Below are positions 7,128 to 14,685 of a stretch of 18,350 bases of DNA, piece by piece; position 1 is the first letter of the stretch, and each line of letters opens with the position of its first letter. Origin of the DNA: an uncultured Bacteroidales bacterium (lineage in GTDB: Bacteria > Bacteroidota > Bacteroidia > Bacteroidales > P3). The stretch is taken from positions 1 through 18,350 of the forward strand of contig CAMWIS010000017.1 of NCBI GenBank assembly GCA_947174375.1, written 5' to 3'. The position numbers and the translations under genes were made by a program. Under the pieces are notes generated by a model. It searched no databases. It was not told the origin of the DNA and saw nothing but the letters and a program-made list of their open reading frames with translations.

Positions 7128-8384
7128 TTAAACCGAAGCGTGCCGCTGTATATCCATCTTGATGAAGACGAACAGCAGCAGCGTGAACGTCCAAAGCGAC
7201 GACCCGCCGTAGCTGAAGAACGGCAACGGAATCCCGATGACGGGCAGCAGGCCGATCGTCATGCCGATATTCACGAAAATATGGATGAAGAAGATACAGG
7301 CCACGCCGTATCCGTATATACGTCCGAAGTCGTTTTTCTGTTTCTCGGCCAACAGGATAATTCGAATCAGCACGAACAGGAACAGGCCGAGCAGGACGGT
7401 GGAGCCGAGCCAACCCCATTCTTCCCCGATGGTACAGAAAATAAAGTCCGTGCTTTGTTCGGGCACGAAATTGAATTTGGTCTGCGTGCCGTCTAAGAAA
7501 CCCTTGCCGAAGAACCCGCCGGAGCCGATGGCGATTTTGGATTGGTTCACGTTATAGCCGGCGCCTTTCAGGTCGGAGTCTATGCCCAACAGCACATTGA
7601 TACGCGAACGCTGGTGGTCGCTCAGGTGGTTGAACGCATAGTCCACGCCACGGATAAACACGCAGCATGTCAGGAAGATGGCGATGGCCATCGCGATGTT
7701 CTTGAACGACTTTTTGTTGATGACGACGAGCAGGCCGCACGCAAGGGCCACCAACCCCATCAGCACATATTGGTTGAGGAGCAGTGCGAGGATAAACAGG
7801 ATGATGGCCACCACGCCCGTAATCAGTACGTTGCCGGACATCCCCTCGCGGTAGAGCACGAAGATGAACGCCGTGAACACGAGGGCGGAGCCGGCGTCCG
7901 GTTCCAGCAAAATCAAGCCGATGGAAAGCAGGAACCAAAGCGAGGCCACGATTTGGTTGCGGACCAACCGCATATTCAGGTCGGGGCGGCTCGCGTATTT
8001 GGCAAAGGCTAAGCAGGTGGCGAATTTGGCGAACTCGGCGGGCTGGATTGACATCGGCCCGATTTTAATCCAGGCCTTGGCGCCCGAAATCTCGGTACCG
8101 ACCACCAATACGGCCATCAGGAGCAGGATGCTGACGGCATAATAAAGGTAAGCGAACTGCGTCCATATCTTCAGGTTGGTATAGAGCACGAAGAACGCGA
8201 TGACGAGGGCGAAGCCGATGTAGATGAGCTGTCGGCCATAGCGGGTGTCGAACGTGAAGGTCGGGCCTATTTCGGGGTCGAAGACGGCGGAATAGATGTT
8301 GCACCAGCCCATAATCACCAATACGAGGTAGGCGAGGACGAGCGGGATGTCGATATTGCGCCAGATTTTGCGTTGTTCGTTCAT
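7128..8384 (-). CDS. rodA: Rod shape-determining protein RodA (peptidoglycan glycosyltransferase, SEDS family)
   Basis: RodA polymerises lipid II into glycan strands during cell elongation, working with PBP2 in the inner membrane. The 418-residue protein has about ten hydrophobic membrane segments. SEDS family motifs are present: AWIKIGPMSIQPAEFAK near residue 105-120, EPDAGSALVF near 165, PEQSTDFIFCTIGEEWG around the essential aspartate (D313), and the C-terminal GIPLPFFSYGGSS. The DxxTFTFDTRYGRQL segment and the RodA-type ending favour RodA over FtsW, as does its partner: the ATG overlaps the mrdA stop by four bases (ATGA), a classic translationally coupled PBP2-RodA pair. The Ig-like lipoprotein gene converges on its 3' end with five bases between and no evident terminator. 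Confidence 0.95.
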   Translation of the reverse strand: MNEQRKIWRNIDIPLVLAYLVLVIMGWCNIYSAVFDPEIGPTFTFDTRYGRQLIYIGFALVIAFFVLYTNLKIWTQFAYLYYAVSILLLMAVLVVGTEISGAKAWIKIGPMSIQPAEFAKFATCLAFAKYASRPDLNMRLVRNQIVASLWFLLSIGLILLEPDAGSALVFTAFIFVLYREGMSGNVLITGVVAIILFILALLLNQYVLMGLVALACGLLVVINKKSFKNIAMAIAIFLTCCVFIRGVDYAFNHLSDHQRSRINVLLGIDSDLKGAGYNVNQSKIAIGSGGFFGKGFLDGTQTKFNFVPEQSTDFIFCTIGEEWGWLGSTVLLGLFLFVLIRIILLAEKQKNDFGRIYGYGVACIFFIHIFVNIGMTIGLLPVIGIPLPFFSYGGSSLWTFTLLLFVFIKMDIQRHASV

Positions 8385-10381
8385 GGTTCGGTGGTCGGTG
8401 TGGGGGATGAGGGTTGCGGTTGCGGAACGTTGGGCGCGGGCGTGCCGGTGGACGGCATGCCTAACGGGGCGGTGCCGAGTTGCGGCATCATCTGCGGCAG
8501 GGGCGCCATAAGCGGCTCGCGGGTCTGCGGGCGTTCCGCCGGCTTGGGTTTGGCCACGACCGGTTTAAGCGCGTCGTCCAACATACGTTCCAATTCGGGC
8601 CGTGTAACCGTGTCGGTCAGGTATTTTTCAATCAGCAGGCTGCCGAGCGGCGCGGCCCACGTGCCGCCGAAGCCGTGGTTCTCGATAAAGACCGAGATGG
8701 CGATTTGCGGGTCGTCCATAGGGGCGAACGCGATGAAAACGGAGTGGTCCTTGCCGTGCGGGTTTTCGGACGTACCGGTCTTGCCGCAGACGGCGATGTG
8801 CGGAATCCGGGCGCGGCGCGCCGTGCCGCCTTCCTCATGGACGGCGCCGTACATCCCGCGTATGACCACCTCGAAGAAATCGGCGTCGATGCCGGTTTCA
8901 TGCCGCGCGGTGTCGCGTCCGGGCACGCGCCGCGCCTCGCCGATGGTCTTGACGATATGCGGCGTGATATAATAGCCGCGGTTGGCCACCGTGGCGGCCA
9001 AGTTGGCCATCTGCAACGGAATCAATCCCACTTCGCCCTGCCCGATGCTGAGCGAGTAAATCGTGCTGAACGCCCATTGGTTGTGTCCGTAGATACGGTC
9101 GTAAAACGCCGAATTCGGAATGAAGCCCGTCTTGACGTTGGGCAGGTCGATGTCCAACTGCTGCCCGAAGCCGAAACGGCCCATGTATTCGCACCAGACA
9201 TCCAGCCCCAAACGGCTGTCGACAAAGCGGTTGTCGCTGCGGCCCTGCATCAGCACGCGTTTGAACACCTGATAGAAATAGGGGTTGCACGACATTTTCA
9301 AACCCTCCGGCACCGAGGTGGCGGACGGGTGGTTGTGGCAACCCAAAAGGCTGCGGTCGCAGACAAAACCCGTATAAGGCTTGATGACGCCCTCTTGCAA
9401 CGCAATGAGCGCCTGCGGAATCTTGAAGATGGAGCCCGGCGGGTAGAACGCCATGAGCGCGCGGTCGAACAAGGGCTTCACCGTATCGTTGAGCAACACC
9501 TGGTAGTTCTGACTGCGCTTGCGCCCTACGAGCAGGTTGGGGTCGTAGCCCGGCGACGAAACCAAGGCCAAAATCTCGCCGGTCTTGGGCTCTATGGCCA
9601 CGACGCTGCCGCGGCGGCCTTTCATCAGCCGTTCGGCATAGGCCTGCAGGCCGAGGTGCAAAGACGTATAGAGGTTTTCGCCGGCGATGGCCGCCGAGTC
9701 GAACGCGCCGTCCTTATAGCTGCCTTTCTCGCGGTTCAGCACGTCCACCATAATCATCTTCACGCCCTTCTGTCCCTTGAGGTCGTTTTCGTAGTATTTC
9801 TCCAAGCCGCTCTTGCCGATGTAGTCGCCCGACTTGTAGCCTTCGGGTTCCAGCCTCAGCAATTCGTCCTCGCTGATTTCCCCCACGTCGCCCAGCACGT
9901 GCGCGGCCACGGCGTGCGGATAGCGGCGCAGCGTGCGCGAGTGCACGTAGAAGCCCGGGAACATATAAAGGTGTTCCTGCAAGCGGCCGTAAGTCTCTTT
10001 GGAAAGCTGCTTCTCGAACACCGAGGGGGCGTAGCGCGAATAGGCGCGCGCTTTCTTGTAACGTTGAACCGCGCCCGCTTCGTCTATCTCGATCAGTTCG
10101 GCCAAATGCGCCCAGTCGGTATTGGCGGCCTGAATGGGGATAATCATCAGGTCATAGACGGCTTCGTTGTAAACGAGCAGTTCGCCGTTGCGGTCGTAAA
10201 TCAGGCCGCGCCCCGCGTACTGCGTTTTCTTGCGGAACGCGTTGTTTTCGGCGTCGGTCTTATACGTGGAGTCTAAAATCTGCAGGTAGAACAACCGAAT
10301 CCAAAATACGAAGAAGACCCCGATAAAAATCAGGATGACGATGCGGCTGCGTTCTGCGTATATACTTGCTCGGTTCGGCAT
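8381..10381 (-). CDS. mrdA: Penicillin-binding protein 2 (elongation-specific peptidoglycan transpeptidase)
   Basis: PBP2 cross-links peptidoglycan during lateral growth, as the partner of RodA. The 666-residue protein has one N-terminal membrane anchor (about residues 13-34), then the class B PBP dimerisation region with GRGLIYDRNGELLVYN near 56 and the YPHAVAAHVLG motif near 160. The transpeptidase domain follows, with all three active-site motifs: SIFK with nucleophile S317, SCN at 364-366, and KTG beginning at K534. A Pro-rich tail of about 60 residues (roughly 606-666) follows the folded domain and would lie, disordered, in the periplasm. The gene starts two bases after the stop of a small lipoprotein gene and overlaps rodA by four bases, so all three are probably one transcript. 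mreC and mreD, often just upstream in Bacteroidota, are not here. Confidence 0.95.
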   Translation of the reverse strand: MPNRASIYAERSRIVILIFIGVFFVFWIRLFYLQILDSTYKTDAENNAFRKKTQYAGRGLIYDRNGELLVYNEAVYDLMIIPIQAANTDWAHLAELIEIDEAGAVQRYKKARAYSRYAPSVFEKQLSKETYGRLQEHLYMFPGFYVHSRTLRRYPHAVAAHVLGDVGEISEDELLRLEPEGYKSGDYIGKSGLEKYYENDLKGQKGVKMIMVDVLNREKGSYKDGAFDSAAIAGENLYTSLHLGLQAYAERLMKGRRGSVVAIEPKTGEILALVSSPGYDPNLLVGRKRSQNYQVLLNDTVKPLFDRALMAFYPPGSIFKIPQALIALQEGVIKPYTGFVCDRSLLGCHNHPSATSVPEGLKMSCNPYFYQVFKRVLMQGRSDNRFVDSRLGLDVWCEYMGRFGFGQQLDIDLPNVKTGFIPNSAFYDRIYGHNQWAFSTIYSLSIGQGEVGLIPLQMANLAATVANRGYYITPHIVKTIGEARRVPGRDTARHETGIDADFFEVVIRGMYGAVHEEGGTARRARIPHIAVCGKTGTSENPHGKDHSVFIAFAPMDDPQIAISVFIENHGFGGTWAAPLGSLLIEKYLTDTVTRPELERMLDDALKPVVAKPKPAERPQTREPLMAPLPQMMPQLGTAPLGMPSTGTPAPNVPQPQPSSPTPTTEP

Positions 10382-10383
10382 GG

Positions 10384-10950
10384 CTAAAACTGGTAGTCCG
10401 AAAGACGGAGGTCGTCGGAATGAATCACGTTGCTTTTTTGTTGTTTCCGGTCAAAGAGCCAAATGGCGAACCGGATCGTATGGCCGTTGAATTCGCGCGC
10501 GATGTCGGCAAATTCCTCCATTCGCCACGTCATCGTGCCATAGACGGCGCCGTTGCCCGTTACGGGTTCTATCGGACGCAATATATATTTGTATTCGATG
10601 GCGAAGCTTTCGCCCCGGTCGTCCACGGCATAGACCTGTTCGTAAAGGCTGTCGTTCAGTTTTTCCTGCAACGCGAAGTATAACACGGTTTCATCGCCGT
10701 CCGTGCCGATGTCGCCATCCCCGTCCTGGAAATAAAACGTGAGGTCGAGTAGGGGTACCGTGTCGCCGGTGGGGTCGATGTAGCCCGAAACGGTGGCGGA
10801 ACGGTATTCGAGATACGGGATTTCGGAAAATTCTTTCGGCTTGACGCAGCCGGCAAAACAGCCCGCCATACCGCATAGTACGGCCATCAGGCCAAGGGCG
10901 GTGGAAAACCGACCGCTGCATATAAGGCGGAAAAATCGTACTTTTGGCAT
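10384..10950 (-). CDS. Small lipoprotein of unknown function, first gene of the mrdA-rodA operon
   Basis: I do not recognise a named family. The 188-residue product has a basic N-terminus, a hydrophobic stretch (about 17-30) and two possible lipidation cysteines, C31 (GMAGC) and C35 (CFAGC). The mature part is predicted to be mostly beta structure and contains DGDGDIGTDGDE at 76-87, spaced like a 12-residue EF-hand calcium loop (D76, D78, D80, D84, E87, although residue 81 is Ile where Gly is usual). DGDGD-containing small lipoproteins are common in Bacteroidota. It precedes mrdA by two bases and is almost certainly cotranscribed. A role in envelope growth is an inference from position alone. 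The ATG at 10950 is chosen because it gives a normal signal peptide; a TAnnTTTG element lies only 7 bases upstream, so the mRNA leader would be very short or absent. Confidence 0.82.
   Translation of the reverse strand: MPKVRFFRLICSGRFSTALGLMAVLCGMAGCFAGCVKPKEFSEIPYLEYRSATVSGYIDPTGDTVPLLDLTFYFQDGDGDIGTDGDETVLYFALQEKLNDSLYEQVYAVDDRGESFAIEYKYILRPIEPVTGNGAVYGTMTWRMEEFADIAREFNGHTIRFAIWLFDRKQQKSNVIHSDDLRLSDYQF
10939..10946 (+). promoter_or_regulatory. Candidate -7 promoter element for the LuxE-like gene
   Basis: TACTTTTG is an exact TAnnTTTG match, 25 bases before the ATG at 10972. It lies inside codons 2-4 of the divergent lipoprotein gene. No clear TTTG box is seen about 20 bases upstream. Confidence 0.5.
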
Positions 10951-10957
10951 GGCAAAA

Positions 10958-10965
10958 CAAAATTA
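10958..10965 (-). promoter_or_regulatory. Candidate -7 promoter element for the lipoprotein-mrdA-rodA operon
   Basis: Read on the - strand, 10965 to 10958 gives TAATTTTG, an exact TAnnTTTG match. A TTTG on the same strand (complement of 10982-10985) lies 16 bases upstream, slightly closer than usual for a -33 box. Transcription would begin close to the lipoprotein ATG at 10950. It lies back to back with the element at 10939-10946. Confidence 0.55.
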
Positions 10966-10971
10966 TAAAAA

Positions 10972-11982
10972 ATGACGCATACAAACAAGTGGCAATCCCA
11001 TGCGGCGCGTCTGTGGGCGTTGCGGACGCCTGAGGATTTCACGGCCCTGGCGGTGGAGATGTTCCGTCTGCATTTCCGTCACAATCCGGTTTACCGCGAC
11101 TATGTGACGCGCGTGTTCCCGACCTTGCGCGAAGCGGACGTCACCGACGAGGGACGGATTCCGTTCCTGCCCATCGAGTTGTTCAAGAGCCACCGCGTGC
11201 TGTTGGACGGCTGCGAACCGACCGATTATTTCGAGAGCTCCGGCACGGGGGGCGCTACGTCCAAGCATTGGCTCGCGGTACCGCAACTGTATGAGGAAAG
11301 TTGCGTGCACGGCTTCGAATATGCGTTTGGCCCCGTGTCGGACTATACGTTTTTGGCCCTGTTGCCCAACTATTTGGAGCAAAAGCATTCCTCGCTCGTG
11401 CATATGGTGCGCACGCTCATGGCGCACAGCCCGTCGCCCTACCACGGCTTCTACCTGAACGAGACCGACCGTTTGGCCGAGGTGTTGCGGCAAACGGAGG
11501 CGGAGGGGCGGCAGGTGTTGCTGCTGGGCGTCACGTTCGCGCTCTTGGAGCTGGCCGAAAAGGGTTGGCCGGGCTTCCCGCTCAGGCACGTCCGCGTCAT
11601 GGAGACGGGCGGCATGAAGGGCCGCCGCAAGGAAATCGTGCGCGACGAGCTGCATACGGTGCTCCGTCAGGCATTCGGCCTGCCGCACATCTATTCCGAA
11701 TACGGGATGTGCGAGCTGTTTTCGCAGGCCTACCTGCACGAAGACGGCCGTTTCGTCTGCCCGCCCTGGATGCGCGTGCGGCTGCGGTCGGTCTATGACC
11801 CGCTGCGGGCGGCGGGCGCGGGCGAAAGCGGCGGCATCGACGTCATCGATTTGGCCAATCTCTACAGCTGTCCGTTCATCTCCACGCAGGACCTGGGACG
11901 GCAGGAAGCCGACGGCCGCTTTACGGTATTGGGCCGCTTCGACGGCAGCGACATCCGCGGTTGCAATCTTATGGTGCAATAG
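10972..11982 (+). CDS. LuxE/PaaK-like acyl-adenylating protein (acyl-protein synthetase family)
   Basis: A 336-residue protein of the LuxE-like acyl-protein synthetase family within the adenylate-forming superfamily. LuxE activates fatty acids with ATP as acyl-AMP and passes the acyl group on. The phosphate-binding motif ESSGTGGATSKHW is near residue 88, VRVMETGGMKGRRKE near 212, and YSEYGMCELFSQAY, the counterpart of the adenylate-binding motif, near 242. A final TLGRFDGS-like segment (TVLGRFDGSDIRGCN) closes the large domain. The C-terminal swinging domain of full CoA ligases is absent, as in LuxE. No reductase (LuxC) or other lux gene is nearby, so the acyl substrate and acceptor are unknown; lipid, capsule or pigment modification are options. 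It is transcribed divergently from the lipoprotein-mrdA-rodA operon, with 21 bases between start codons. Confidence 0.8.
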   Translation: MTHTNKWQSHAARLWALRTPEDFTALAVEMFRLHFRHNPVYRDYVTRVFPTLREADVTDEGRIPFLPIELFKSHRVLLDGCEPTDYFESSGTGGATSKHWLAVPQLYEESCVHGFEYAFGPVSDYTFLALLPNYLEQKHSSLVHMVRTLMAHSPSPYHGFYLNETDRLAEVLRQTEAEGRQVLLLGVTFALLELAEKGWPGFPLRHVRVMETGGMKGRRKEIVRDELHTVLRQAFGLPHIYSEYGMCELFSQAYLHEDGRFVCPPWMRVRLRSVYDPLRAAGAGESGGIDVIDLANLYSCPFISTQDLGRQEADGRFTVLGRFDGSDIRGCNLMVQ

Positions 11983-11992
11983 GATTTTTTTT
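11961..11992 (+). terminator. Possible weak terminator after the LuxE-like gene
   Basis: TTGCA at 11961-11965 can pair with TGCAA at 11975-11979 around a 9-base loop, and a run of eight T follows at 11985-11992. The stem is only five base pairs and the T-run starts five bases after it, so termination would be partial at best. The stop codon lies inside this structure. Confidence 0.3.
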
Positions 11993-11994
11993 AG

Positions 11995-12020
11995 TATCTT
12001 TGTCAGTTTATTTAAGTTTG
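11995..12020 (+). promoter_or_regulatory. Two tandem candidate -7 promoter elements for the M49 peptidase gene
   Basis: TATCTTTG at 11995-12002 and TAAGTTTG at 12013-12020 both match TAnnTTTG exactly. The ATG is at 12045, so leaders of about 35 or 18 bases are expected. Neither has an obvious TTTG box at the usual distance. At least one is probably real, and it would drive the peptidase gene, gpsA and perhaps nifJ. Confidence 0.6.
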
Positions 12021-12044
12021 CCATCAATACAAAATCATACGAGG

Positions 12045-13664
12045 ATGAAAAAAATGTGGTTTTTGACGGGCTTGTGCGCCCTGTTTATGTTTACCGGTTG
12101 CTGCTCCAAGAAGAAAACGCAGCCGGAGGTCGTCATGGGCTTCGCCAAGGTGCCGTTGACGGCCGACCTGAGTGGCCTGACGGCCGACGAGAAACAGATG
12201 CTGACCTATCTGTGCGACGCGGCCGAAATCATGGACGAATTGTTTTGGCTCGAAGCCTACGGCCCCGATAAAGACGCCTTTTTAGCGGCCATCGACAACG
12301 ATACGTTGCGCACGTTCGCCGACATCAACTACGGCCCGTGGAACCGTCTGGACGATAACGCCCCGTTTATCGAAGGCGTGGGCGAAAAGCCGGCGGGCGC
12401 GGGTTTCTATCCCACCGACATGACGAAAGAGGAGTTCGAGGCCTTGGACGATGCCGCCAAGACGTCGGGCTACACGGTCTTGCGTCGCGATGAAAACGGC
12501 CAACTCGTGGTTAAATACTACCACGAAGCCTTTGCCGAACAAATCGAAAAGGCGGCCGATTTGTTGGAAAAAGCCGCCGCGCTCTGCGACCACGAAGGCT
12601 TCAAGAACTATCTGAACCTGCGGGCCAAGGCGCTCCGCAGCGACGACTACTTCGAAAGCGACATGGCTTGGATGGACGTCAAAGACTATAAGTTCGATTT
12701 CGTCGTAGGCCCCATCGAGAACTACGAAGACGCGCTGTTCGGCTACAAGAACGCGCACGAATCCTTCCTGCTGATTAAGGACGCGGATTGGAGCGCGAAG
12801 TTGGACAAATTCGCCGCGCTCTTGCCCGACCTGCAGAAAACCCTGCCGGTGGAAGACAAATACAAGGCCGAGACGCCGGGTCTGGAATCGGACATGAACG
12901 TTTACGACGCCGTGCTGTACCGCGGCGACTGCAATGCCGCCGGCAAGACCATCGCCATCAACCTGCCCAACGACGAGCGCGTCCACATTCAGAAAGGCAC
13001 GCGCAAACTGCAGCTTAAAAACGCGATGAAAGCCAAGTTCGACCGCATCATGATGCCGATAGCCGAAGTGGTGATGGCGCCCGAACAGAAAGCGCAAGTG
13101 GCGTTCAATGCGTTCTTCGAAAACGTGACGTTCCACGAAGTGGCGCACGGCATGGGCGTCAAGAACACGATCAACGGCAAGGGCACGGTACGTCAGGCGC
13201 TGAAAGAAGCCTATGCCACGATAGAGGAAGCCAAGGCCGACATCATGGGCCTGTATCTCGTTGACCGCCTGCACGAAATGGGCGAACTGGACGAAGGCGC
13301 GGTGGAACAGAACTACATCACGTTCTTCGCCGGCATCTTCCGTTCGGTACGTTTCGGCGCCGCCAGCGCGCACGGCAAGGCCAATATGCTTTGCTTCAAC
13401 TATATGGCCGACCGGGGCGTGTTCACGCGTTCGGAAGACGGCCTCTACACGGTGGACGTGGAGAAGATGAAAGCGGCGGCGGCCTCCCTCTTGGCCGACA
13501 TCCTGAAAGTGCAGGCCGAGGGCGACTATGACGGGCTTACGGCCTGGATTGCCGAAAAGAGCGTCGTGAACGCCGACCTGCAGGCGGATTTGGACCGCAT
13601 CGCGGGTGCCGATATCCCGAAGGATATCTATTACGAACAAGGTAAATGCGTATTGGGTCTGTAA
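12045..13664 (+). CDS. M49 (dipeptidyl peptidase III-like) zinc peptidase lipoprotein with HExxH motif
   Basis: Dipeptidyl peptidase III enzymes are zinc peptidases that remove dipeptides from the N-terminus of short peptides. This 539-residue protein carries the zinc site H364-E-V-A-H368 and, 26 residues on, the second M49 motif E394-E395-A-K-A-D399, where E395 should be the third ligand. Classical M49 enzymes have HExxGH with one extra residue; here it is the shorter HExxH form, also described for the Caldithrix abyssi enzyme. The protein starts with a lipoprotein signal, MKKMWFLTGLCALFMFTGC, so it is probably lipidated and exported, unlike the cytosolic eukaryotic enzymes. I use the ATG at 12045, preceded by GAGG, and not an earlier in-frame ATG at 11961 that lies inside the previous gene. 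Its TAA overlaps the gpsA ATG by one base. It probably trims peptides for uptake at the envelope. Confidence 0.85.
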   Translation: MKKMWFLTGLCALFMFTGCCSKKKTQPEVVMGFAKVPLTADLSGLTADEKQMLTYLCDAAEIMDELFWLEAYGPDKDAFLAAIDNDTLRTFADINYGPWNRLDDNAPFIEGVGEKPAGAGFYPTDMTKEEFEALDDAAKTSGYTVLRRDENGQLVVKYYHEAFAEQIEKAADLLEKAAALCDHEGFKNYLNLRAKALRSDDYFESDMAWMDVKDYKFDFVVGPIENYEDALFGYKNAHESFLLIKDADWSAKLDKFAALLPDLQKTLPVEDKYKAETPGLESDMNVYDAVLYRGDCNAAGKTIAINLPNDERVHIQKGTRKLQLKNAMKAKFDRIMMPIAEVVMAPEQKAQVAFNAFFENVTFHEVAHGMGVKNTINGKGTVRQALKEAYATIEEAKADIMGLYLVDRLHEMGELDEGAVEQNYITFFAGIFRSVRFGAASAHGKANMLCFNYMADRGVFTRSEDGLYTVDVEKMKAAAASLLADILKVQAEGDYDGLTAWIAEKSVVNADLQADLDRIAGADIPKDIYYEQGKCVLGL

Positions 13665-14653
13665 TGCGGAAAGTAGCGGTTATCGGCAGCGGTTCCTGGG
13701 CCACGGCCATCGTGAAAATCCTCCTCAACAACGTGGAGGAGGTGCATTGGTGGGTGCGTGAACCGGAAATCAAGCAGAGTTTGGAGACGAACGGCGTCAA
13801 CGCGCTGTACCTCTCCGGCTTGGAGTTCCCCAAGGAACGTTTGCGCGTGAGCCACGACCTGAAGGCCGTGGTGGAGGCCGTGGAAGCGGTCGTGCTCGTG
13901 GTGCCGTCGGCCTTCGTCGAAGATACGTTGCAGGCTTTGCCGGATACGGCTTGGGCGGGCAAGAAAGTCTGCTCGGCCACCAAGGGCATCATCCCGCAGA
14001 CCAACCAGGTGGTGGGCGAGTACCTGCGCGACCGTTGGCATATCGCCGAACGCGACATGGCCGTTATCAGCGGGCCGTCCCATGCCGAAGAGGTGGCCTT
14101 GGGCCGGTTGACGTATCTGACGGCGGCTTCGGTCGATGAAGCCACGGCCAAGTATTTCGCCGACCTGTTCACGTGCCGTTACGTCCACGTCCGTTTGAGC
14201 GACGACGTTTACGGCATCGAATACGCGGCCGTCATCAAAAACGTCTATGCGTTGGCCGTCGGTATCGCCAAGGGTCTGGGCTACGGCGACAATTTCGCGG
14301 CCGTGCTCGTGGCCAATGCCGTGGAGGAAATGAACGTCTTTCTCAAGGAAGTCCATCACATCCACCGCAACCTGGCGTCGGCGCCCTATATCGGCGACTT
14401 GCTCGTCACGTCCTATTCCCAGTTCAGCCGCAACCGCACGTTCGGCAACATGATAGGGCAGGGCTATTCCGTGCGTTCGGCCATTTTGGAAATGAAGATG
14501 GTGGCCGAGGGCTATTATGCGAGCCGTTGCGTCCACGACATCAAACGCGCGATGCCGATAGCCATGCCGATATTGGAAGCGGTGCACGACATCCTTTACG
14601 AAAACAAAAAGGCCGCGACCGTGTTCGCCGCCTTGGAACCCAAGTTAAAATAA
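13664..14653 (+). CDS. gpsA: NAD(P)-dependent glycerol-3-phosphate dehydrogenase
   Basis: GpsA reduces dihydroxyacetone phosphate to sn-glycerol 3-phosphate in the cytosol, supplying the phospholipid backbone. The 329-residue protein has the expected size. The dinucleotide-binding loop is GSGSWATA at residues 8-15. It is followed by the adenylate-side segment VVLVVPSAFV, the motif SGPSHAEEVALG near residue 140, the catalytic lysine region EYAAVIKNVYALAVGIAKGLGYGDN (K192), and the substrate-binding NRTFGNM segment near 258. I choose the ATG at 13664 because MRKVAVIGSGSW is the normal family start; an in-frame ATG at 13646 would add six residues and overlap the peptidase gene more. The TAATG junction indicates translational coupling to the peptidase gene. 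nifJ follows after 32 bases. Confidence 0.95.
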   Translation: MRKVAVIGSGSWATAIVKILLNNVEEVHWWVREPEIKQSLETNGVNALYLSGLEFPKERLRVSHDLKAVVEAVEAVVLVVPSAFVEDTLQALPDTAWAGKKVCSATKGIIPQTNQVVGEYLRDRWHIAERDMAVISGPSHAEEVALGRLTYLTAASVDEATAKYFADLFTCRYVHVRLSDDVYGIEYAAVIKNVYALAVGIAKGLGYGDNFAAVLVANAVEEMNVFLKEVHHIHRNLASAPYIGDLLVTSYSQFSRNRTFGNMIGQGYSVRSAILEMKMVAEGYYASRCVHDIKRAMPIAMPILEAVHDILYENKKAATVFAALEPKLK

Positions 14654-14685
14654 ACGGAAATAAATTATAAAAACCCTAATAAATC

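Noticed and set aside
8480..10276. A 598-codon open frame on the + strand opposite mrdA
   Set aside because: Same cause: it is the antisense shadow of PBP2, with no recognisable motif and the high Arg/Ala/His content typical of such shadows.
11961..12044. Earlier start (ATG 11961) for the M49 lipoprotein
   Set aside because: It lies inside the preceding gene and upstream of both candidate promoters. The ATG at 12045 gives a standard lipoprotein signal and has GAGG just upstream.
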